DNA from: Actinomadura latina NBRC 106108
GTDB lineage: Bacteria; Actinomycetota; Actinomycetes; Streptosporangiales; Streptosporangiaceae
Assembly (NCBI RefSeq): GCF_001552195.1
Contig: NZ_BCQS01000046.1
Coordinates: 1 to 53,110 of the forward strand
Direction: 5' to 3'
DNA: 53,110 bases
The notes beneath the pieces are model-generated. The model worked only from the letters and a program-made list of their open reading frames with translations. It was not told the DNA's origin and made no database searches. Of this stretch, positions 49,945 through 53,110 are shown in pieces. The first letter of the stretch is position 1. Every line of letters starts with the position of its first letter. The position numbers were made by a program, and so were the translations under genes.

Positions 49945-49974
49945 TTGACGCGCGACTGCTATAACGCCAATACT
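49945..49974 (+). promoter_or_regulatory. Promoter of the DUF2231 operon
   Basis: TTGACG (49945-49950), an 18-base spacer and AATACT (49969-49974) resemble a housekeeping promoter, about 24 bases before the DUF2231 start. ATAACRCC occurs twice in direct orientation (49889-49896, 49961-49968), the second within the promoter, and may be a binding site for the divergent regulator. Confidence 0.5.
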
Positions 49975-49997
49975 TGTTAGTGAAATAGGAGGTCGTC

Positions 49998-50540
49998 ATG
50001 GACGATCCGCACCGGCAGTCGAAACGCCCGGTGAGCATGCTCGCCGGGAGCTACGGCCATCCCCTGCACCCGATCCTCGTGACGGTGCCGATCGGGGCGT
50101 GGGTGGCCAGCCTCGTGTTCGACATCGCCTCGCATCTGGTGGGGGACCCGGGCTTCCTGGCCAAGGGCTCGCTGTGGCTCATCGGCCTGGGCGTCGCGGG
50201 GGCGCTCGCCGCCGCCGCGACCGGGTTCCTCGACCTGCTCGCCGTCCCGCCGGGGACGCGCGCCTTCCGCACCGCGCTCGTCCACATGTCCCTGAACCTC
50301 GCCGTGACGCTGGCCTACGCGGCCGCCTTCGGCTGGCGCTTCCAGGACGTCACCGGCCCGGTCGCCCCAGCCCGCATCGCACTCTCGGTCGCGGCCCTGG
50401 CCGCCCTCACCGCGTCCGGGTTCCTGGGCGGAAAGCTCGCCTACCGCTACGGCGTCCGCGTGGCCGACGAGGAGACCCAGGCCGAGGGCTTCACCCGAAC
50501 CGAATCCCGCACCACCGCCGACCAAGGAGAGACACGTTGA
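49998..50540 (+). CDS. DUF2231-family membrane protein
   Basis: 180 residues with four hydrophobic segments (about 27-45, 56-82, 93-112 and 124-145) and hydrophilic ends. SYGHPLHPILVTVPIGAWVASLVFD at the N-terminus (His21, His24) and LVHMSLN (His96) are family-type conserved histidines that could ligate heme or metal. AGGAGG precedes ATG 49998. The next gene overlaps by TTGA, so the two membrane proteins are coupled. Function of DUF2231 is not established; a redox role is inference. Confidence 0.82.
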   Translation: MDDPHRQSKRPVSMLAGSYGHPLHPILVTVPIGAWVASLVFDIASHLVGDPGFLAKGSLWLIGLGVAGALAAAATGFLDLLAVPPGTRAFRTALVHMSLNLAVTLAYAAAFGWRFQDVTGPVAPARIALSVAALAALTASGFLGGKLAYRYGVRVADEETQAEGFTRTESRTTADQGETR

Positions 50541-50965
50541 GCGTCGCCGCACTAGTCACCTGGCTGATCACCGCCCTGGGCGGCTTCTACATGCTCGGCA
50601 CCTGGATCGCACGCGGCGGCGTGCGCGGCGGGACGTCCCGCCTCCCGGTCCCGGTCATCTTCGGCCACTTCCTGCTCGCCGCCGCCGGCCTGGTCGTCTG
50701 GATCGTCTACCTGCTGGCCGACACCGCCGCCCTCGCCTGGACGGCCTTCGCCCTCCTGCTGCCGGTGGCCCTGCTCGGCTTCGTGATGCTGTTCCGCTGG
50801 CTGGCCGTCATCCGCACCCCGTCCGTCCGCACCGCCGCCGCCCCCGGCTCCGCGCAGGCGGCCGACGCCCCGGAACACGCCTTCCCCATCCCCGTCGTCC
50901 TCGGCCACGGCCTCTTCGCCGTAGCGACCCTGCTCCTGGCCCTGCTCAGCGCCCTTCAAGCCTGA
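50537..50965 (+). CDS. Small polytopic membrane protein partner of DUF2231 protein
   Basis: 142 residues, four hydrophobic segments. Two GH motifs occur in membrane helices (IFGHFLLAAAGLVVWIVYLL near residue 40 and VVLGHGLFAVATLLLAL near 123), hinting at paired His ligands. The TTG start (50537) is set by AAGGAG seven bases upstream and overlaps the DUF2231 stop. I do not recognise a named family. Likely a two-component membrane assembly with the upstream protein. Confidence 0.72.
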   Translation: MSVAALVTWLITALGGFYMLGTWIARGGVRGGTSRLPVPVIFGHFLLAAAGLVVWIVYLLADTAALAWTAFALLLPVALLGFVMLFRWLAVIRTPSVRTAAAPGSAQAADAPEHAFPIPVVLGHGLFAVATLLLALLSALQA

Positions 50966-50968
50966 AAT

Positions 50969-51003
50969 ACAGCAGGCACCTCTGGCCATGAGGTGCCTGC
51001 TGT
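50969..51003. terminator. Strong hairpin terminator
   Basis: ACAGCAGGCACCTC (50969-50982) pairs perfectly with GAGGTGCCTGCTGT (50990-51003) over a seven-base loop TGGCCAT. It lies right after the plus-strand operon stop and before the convergent MFS stop (51093), so it can serve both strands. Confidence 0.85.
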
Positions 51004-51092
51004 GGTGCGGGCGGTCGGGACGAACCGGGCCTTGCGGTCCGGGTCAAGGCTTCGTCCGATGCCCGGGTTCTGCGGTTGTTCTCAAGGCGGGG

Positions 51093-52514
51093 TTAGGTGC
51101 CGGCGACCACTTCCTTCTCTGGCTCGGGGACGGTGGGGGACGGCCGAAGGCGGCGCGGGGTCATGCCAAGGGCGGCGATCGCTGCGATCACCATGAACCC
51201 CGCGACCATCAGCCAGGAGTCGACGTAGGCGGTGTGCGCCTCGGGCCAGCCGTGCGGGGTGCCGAGGGCGGCGACGGCGAGGCTGACGCCGAGGACGGTG
51301 CCGATCTGCCGGCTCATGTTCACCACGGCGCTGCCGGTGGCGTAGCGGTGCGGCGGCAGTTCGACGGCGGCGGCCGACAGGATGGTGGGGAGGGCGAGGC
51401 CGACGCCCGTCCCGCCGATGAGCCAGCCCGGCAGCAGCTGCGACGCGTAGGCCGGTGCCGGGCCGAGGCTCATCGCGATCATGACGACCCCGAACGCGCA
51501 CAGCATGCACCCGACGGCGGTGATCAGGCCGACGGGGACCCTGGCCGCGGCCAGGCGTCCGGCGATGAGCGCCATGATGGGGACCATCAGGGGGCCGGGC
51601 GCTACGGCGAGCCCGGTCCTGATGGGCGAGTAGTGCCAGACCTGCTGCATCCACAGGACGCCGAGGAGCAGGTTGGCGGCGAACGCGACGGTGAACAGCA
51701 GGACCGCGGCGTTGGACCAGAAGAAGGTGCGGACGGCGAGCAGCGCGGGCTCGATGACGGGCGCGGGGTGCCGCAGCGAGCGCAGCCAGAACCAGGCCAG
51801 GCCGAGCAGCGCGGCGCCGACGACGACCGTGGTCCGCTCACCCGGCCAGTCGTTGATCTTCACCAGGCCGAGCGCGAGGAGGGCGATGGCGCCGGTCAGC
51901 ACCGCGGTGCCGGGCAGGTCGGGGACGCGGGCCGTGACGCCTTCGCGGGAGTCGGGGACGAGCCGGAGCACGAGGACCACCGCGGCGATCCCGATGGGGA
52001 CGTTGACCTCGAACACCCAGCGCCAGGAGACGTCCACGAGGACGCCGCCGATCGCGGGGCCGGCCGCGGCGGCGATCGCCGAGGAGGCGGACCAGATCCG
52101 CACCGCGCCGCCGCGCCGCGCCGCCGGGAACGCCGACAGCAGCAGCCCGAGGCTGGTGGGGATGAGGGCGGCGGCGCCGGCGGCCTGCAGGACGCGGAAG
52201 CCGACGAGCCACCACAGGTCTGGGGCGGCGGCGCACGCCTGGGACGCGAGGGTGAAGACGGTGAGGCCGATGACGAGGCCGGCCTTGCGGCCGTACCGGT
52301 CGGCGAGCCGGCCGAGCGGGACGAGCAGCGCGGCGAACACGATCGCGTAGGCGTTGAGGACCCAGGACAGGTCGGCCATCGGCGTTCCGGCGAAGTCGCG
52401 GCCGATGTCGTCGAAGGCCACGTTGACGATGAACAGGTCGAGGCCCGCCATGAAGGAGGCGACGGAGAGCACCGCGAGGACGGGACCGGTGCGTACCTGA
52501 CTTTGTTTCACCAT
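51093..52514 (-). CDS. MFS efflux transporter, DHA2 (EmrB/QacA) type
   Basis: 473 residues with about 14 hydrophobic segments. Family motifs: LDLFIVNVAFDDIGRDF in TM1, WVLNAYAIVFAALLVPLGRLADRYGRKAGL, motif C-like GPAIGGVLVDVSWRWVFEVNVPIG and ATGSAVVNMSRQIGTVLGVS. Probably exports drugs or metabolites by proton antiport. ATG 52514 has no ribosome site, and the -10-like TAGCGT ends about nine bases upstream, so the message may be leaderless. Divergent from an HxlR regulator with CTGACT/AGTCAG sites. Confidence 0.9.
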   Translation of the reverse strand: MVKQSQVRTGPVLAVLSVASFMAGLDLFIVNVAFDDIGRDFAGTPMADLSWVLNAYAIVFAALLVPLGRLADRYGRKAGLVIGLTVFTLASQACAAAPDLWWLVGFRVLQAAGAAALIPTSLGLLLSAFPAARRGGAVRIWSASSAIAAAAGPAIGGVLVDVSWRWVFEVNVPIGIAAVVLVLRLVPDSREGVTARVPDLPGTAVLTGAIALLALGLVKINDWPGERTTVVVGAALLGLAWFWLRSLRHPAPVIEPALLAVRTFFWSNAAVLLFTVAFAANLLLGVLWMQQVWHYSPIRTGLAVAPGPLMVPIMALIAGRLAAARVPVGLITAVGCMLCAFGVVMIAMSLGPAPAYASQLLPGWLIGGTGVGLALPTILSAAAVELPPHRYATGSAVVNMSRQIGTVLGVSLAVAALGTPHGWPEAHTAYVDSWLMVAGFMVIAAIAALGMTPRRLRPSPTVPEPEKEVVAGT

Positions 52515-52573
52515 AGTCAGGGACGCTAGCGCCCGACCTGACTTTGGTCAAGCGAAGTCAGCAGGTTTATAGT
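52497..52573. promoter_or_regulatory. Two inverted-repeat operators and overlapping divergent promoters (HxlR/MFS)
   Basis: Site 1: CTGACT (52497-52502) and AGTCAG (52515-52520), 12-base centre. Site 2: CTGACTT (52538-52544) and AAGTCAG (52555-52561), 10-base centre. The centres are 41 bases apart, about four helical turns. Candidate promoters: minus TTGACC (52551-52546), 17-base spacer, TAGCGT (52528-52523); plus TTGGTC (52544-52549), 18-base spacer, TATAGT (52568-52573). Both -35 boxes lie in site 2, so binding would block both genes. Confidence 0.7.
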
Positions 52574-52580
52574 GGGTCGC

Positions 52581-53075
52581 GTGACAATCGCACTTGAGGG
52601 GCACTTCGCCGACCGCGACGCCTGGTCGATGCAGAACTGCCCGGTCGCCCGTACCCTGGCCGCGCTCGGCCCGCCGTCGGCGGTGCTGGTGCTCAGCGAG
52701 GCGTTCTTCGGGACCAATCGTTTCGGCGACTTCGTGCGCAACCTCGGCATGACCGAATCCGCCGTCACCGCCCGCCTGCGCCACCTCGTCAAGGCGGGGC
52801 TGCTCACCCGGGAGCCGTACCAGGAGCCCGGTCAGCGCACGCGCTACGAGTACCACCTGACCAAGATGGGCCTGGACCTCGCGCCCACCCTCGTCAGCCT
52901 CATGGAATGGGGCGAGACCTATCTGCCGCACGAGGAGGGGCGCCAGGTCATGCTGACGCACGCCCGCTGCGGCGAACGCGTGACGGCGCAGGTCAGATGC
53001 GCGGAAGGCCACGACGTCGGGGTGGACGAGATCATCATGCGTCCCCCCCGACCCGAGGAGGCGGACGAGATCTAG
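52581..53075 (+). CDS. HxlR-family transcriptional regulator
   Basis: 164 residues with the HxlR winged helix: MQNCPVARTLAALGPPSAVLVLSEAFFGTNRFGDFVRNLGMTES, VTARLRHLVKAGLLTREPY and the wing GQRTRYEYHLTKMGLDLAPTL. Cys20 is in the family CPV position, a known redox- or electrophile-sensing spot in some HxlR proteins. The C-terminus adds HARCGERVTAQVRCAEGH, a possible extra metal-binding pair. GTG 52581 lies about seven bases after the -10 TATAGT and has no ribosome site, so it is probably leaderless; GTG 52572 is the alternative. It likely represses the divergent MFS exporter. Confidence 0.88.
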   Translation: MTIALEGHFADRDAWSMQNCPVARTLAALGPPSAVLVLSEAFFGTNRFGDFVRNLGMTESAVTARLRHLVKAGLLTREPYQEPGQRTRYEYHLTKMGLDLAPTLVSLMEWGETYLPHEEGRQVMLTHARCGERVTAQVRCAEGHDVGVDEIIMRPPRPEEADEI

Positions 53076-53110
53076 CCGGCCCGCCGCAAGGAACTCCCGC
53101 CGGCCGGCTC
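53074..53110 (+). terminator. Hairpin after the HxlR gene, at the window edge
   Basis: AGCCGGCC (53074-53081) pairs with GGCCGGCT near 53102-53109, with partial extension toward the loop. It begins at the stop codon and may be the regulator's terminator, but it is cut off by the window end. Confidence 0.4.

Overview
The window is very GC-rich, dense and strand-mixed, with many GTG and TTG starts. Gene content and order point to a filamentous actinomycete. My best guess is Actinomadura or another Thermomonosporaceae member; this is inferred from protein character and synteny, not from a marker gene. The left half follows the conserved actinobacterial block that Mycobacterium tuberculosis carries around Rv1002c-Rv1018c: pth, rplY (L25/CTC), prs, glmU, then ispE, rsmA (ksgA), rpfB, tatD, metG, rsmI and a protein O-mannosyltransferase, with lineage-specific genes inserted between them.

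Region by region. 1-4.7 kb: pth-rplY-prs-glmU on the minus strand and a tRNA-Gln(TTG). 5-9.5 kb: a delta-9-type fatty acid desaturase with a TetR regulator behind tandem dyad operators; a divergent tam/tamR pair (trans-aconitate methyltransferase and its MarR-type regulator) with striking palindromes; an amidase. 9.5-18.3 kb: ABC-F ATPase, a tiny membrane protein, ispE, a GH26-like lipoprotein, rsmA, rpfB, tatD and metG, all minus. 18.4-28.6 kb: a membrane glycosylation neighbourhood with three polytopic GT-C-like proteins, a polyprenyl-phosphate GT2 synthase, a zinc-ribbon protein, rsmI and a GT39 protein mannosyltransferase. 28.6-38.3 kb: MFS transporter and divergent LacI regulator, CorA, a MecA_N-type penicillin-binding protein, a decayed LysR gene, a large double-AAA+ ATPase and a second amidase. 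38.3-46.3 kb: phosphoketolase-acetate kinase operon behind a hairpin-rich leader, and an Lrp regulator divergent from a fused indolepyruvate:ferredoxin oxidoreductase. 46.4-53.1 kb: a kinase-like receptor with degraded motifs and an adjacent membrane protein sharing its C-terminal domain, MarR, a small membrane protein, a Cys-rich HTH regulator divergent from two small membrane proteins, and an HxlR/MFS efflux pair with shared inverted-repeat operators.

How genes work together. The conserved block supplies translation (metG, rsmA, rsmI, pth, rplY, ABC-F), envelope and isoprenoid precursors (glmU, ispE, prs) and cell-wall resuscitation (rpfB). GT2, GT-C and GT39 proteins plausibly form a polyprenyl-phosphate-sugar route for glycans or glycoproteins outside the membrane. 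Xfp and AckA form a phosphoketolase shunt producing acetate and ATP. At least five regulator-target pairs (TetR/desaturase, TamR/Tam, LacI/MFS, Lrp/IOR, HxlR/MFS) have recognisable dyad or direct-repeat sites in their intergenic regions.

I found no CRISPR array, insertion sequence, integrase, phage gene or rRNA. The least explained objects are the double-AAA+ protein, the kinase-like receptor and its domain-sharing neighbour, the Cys-rich regulator with its membrane pair, and the phosphoketolase leader.
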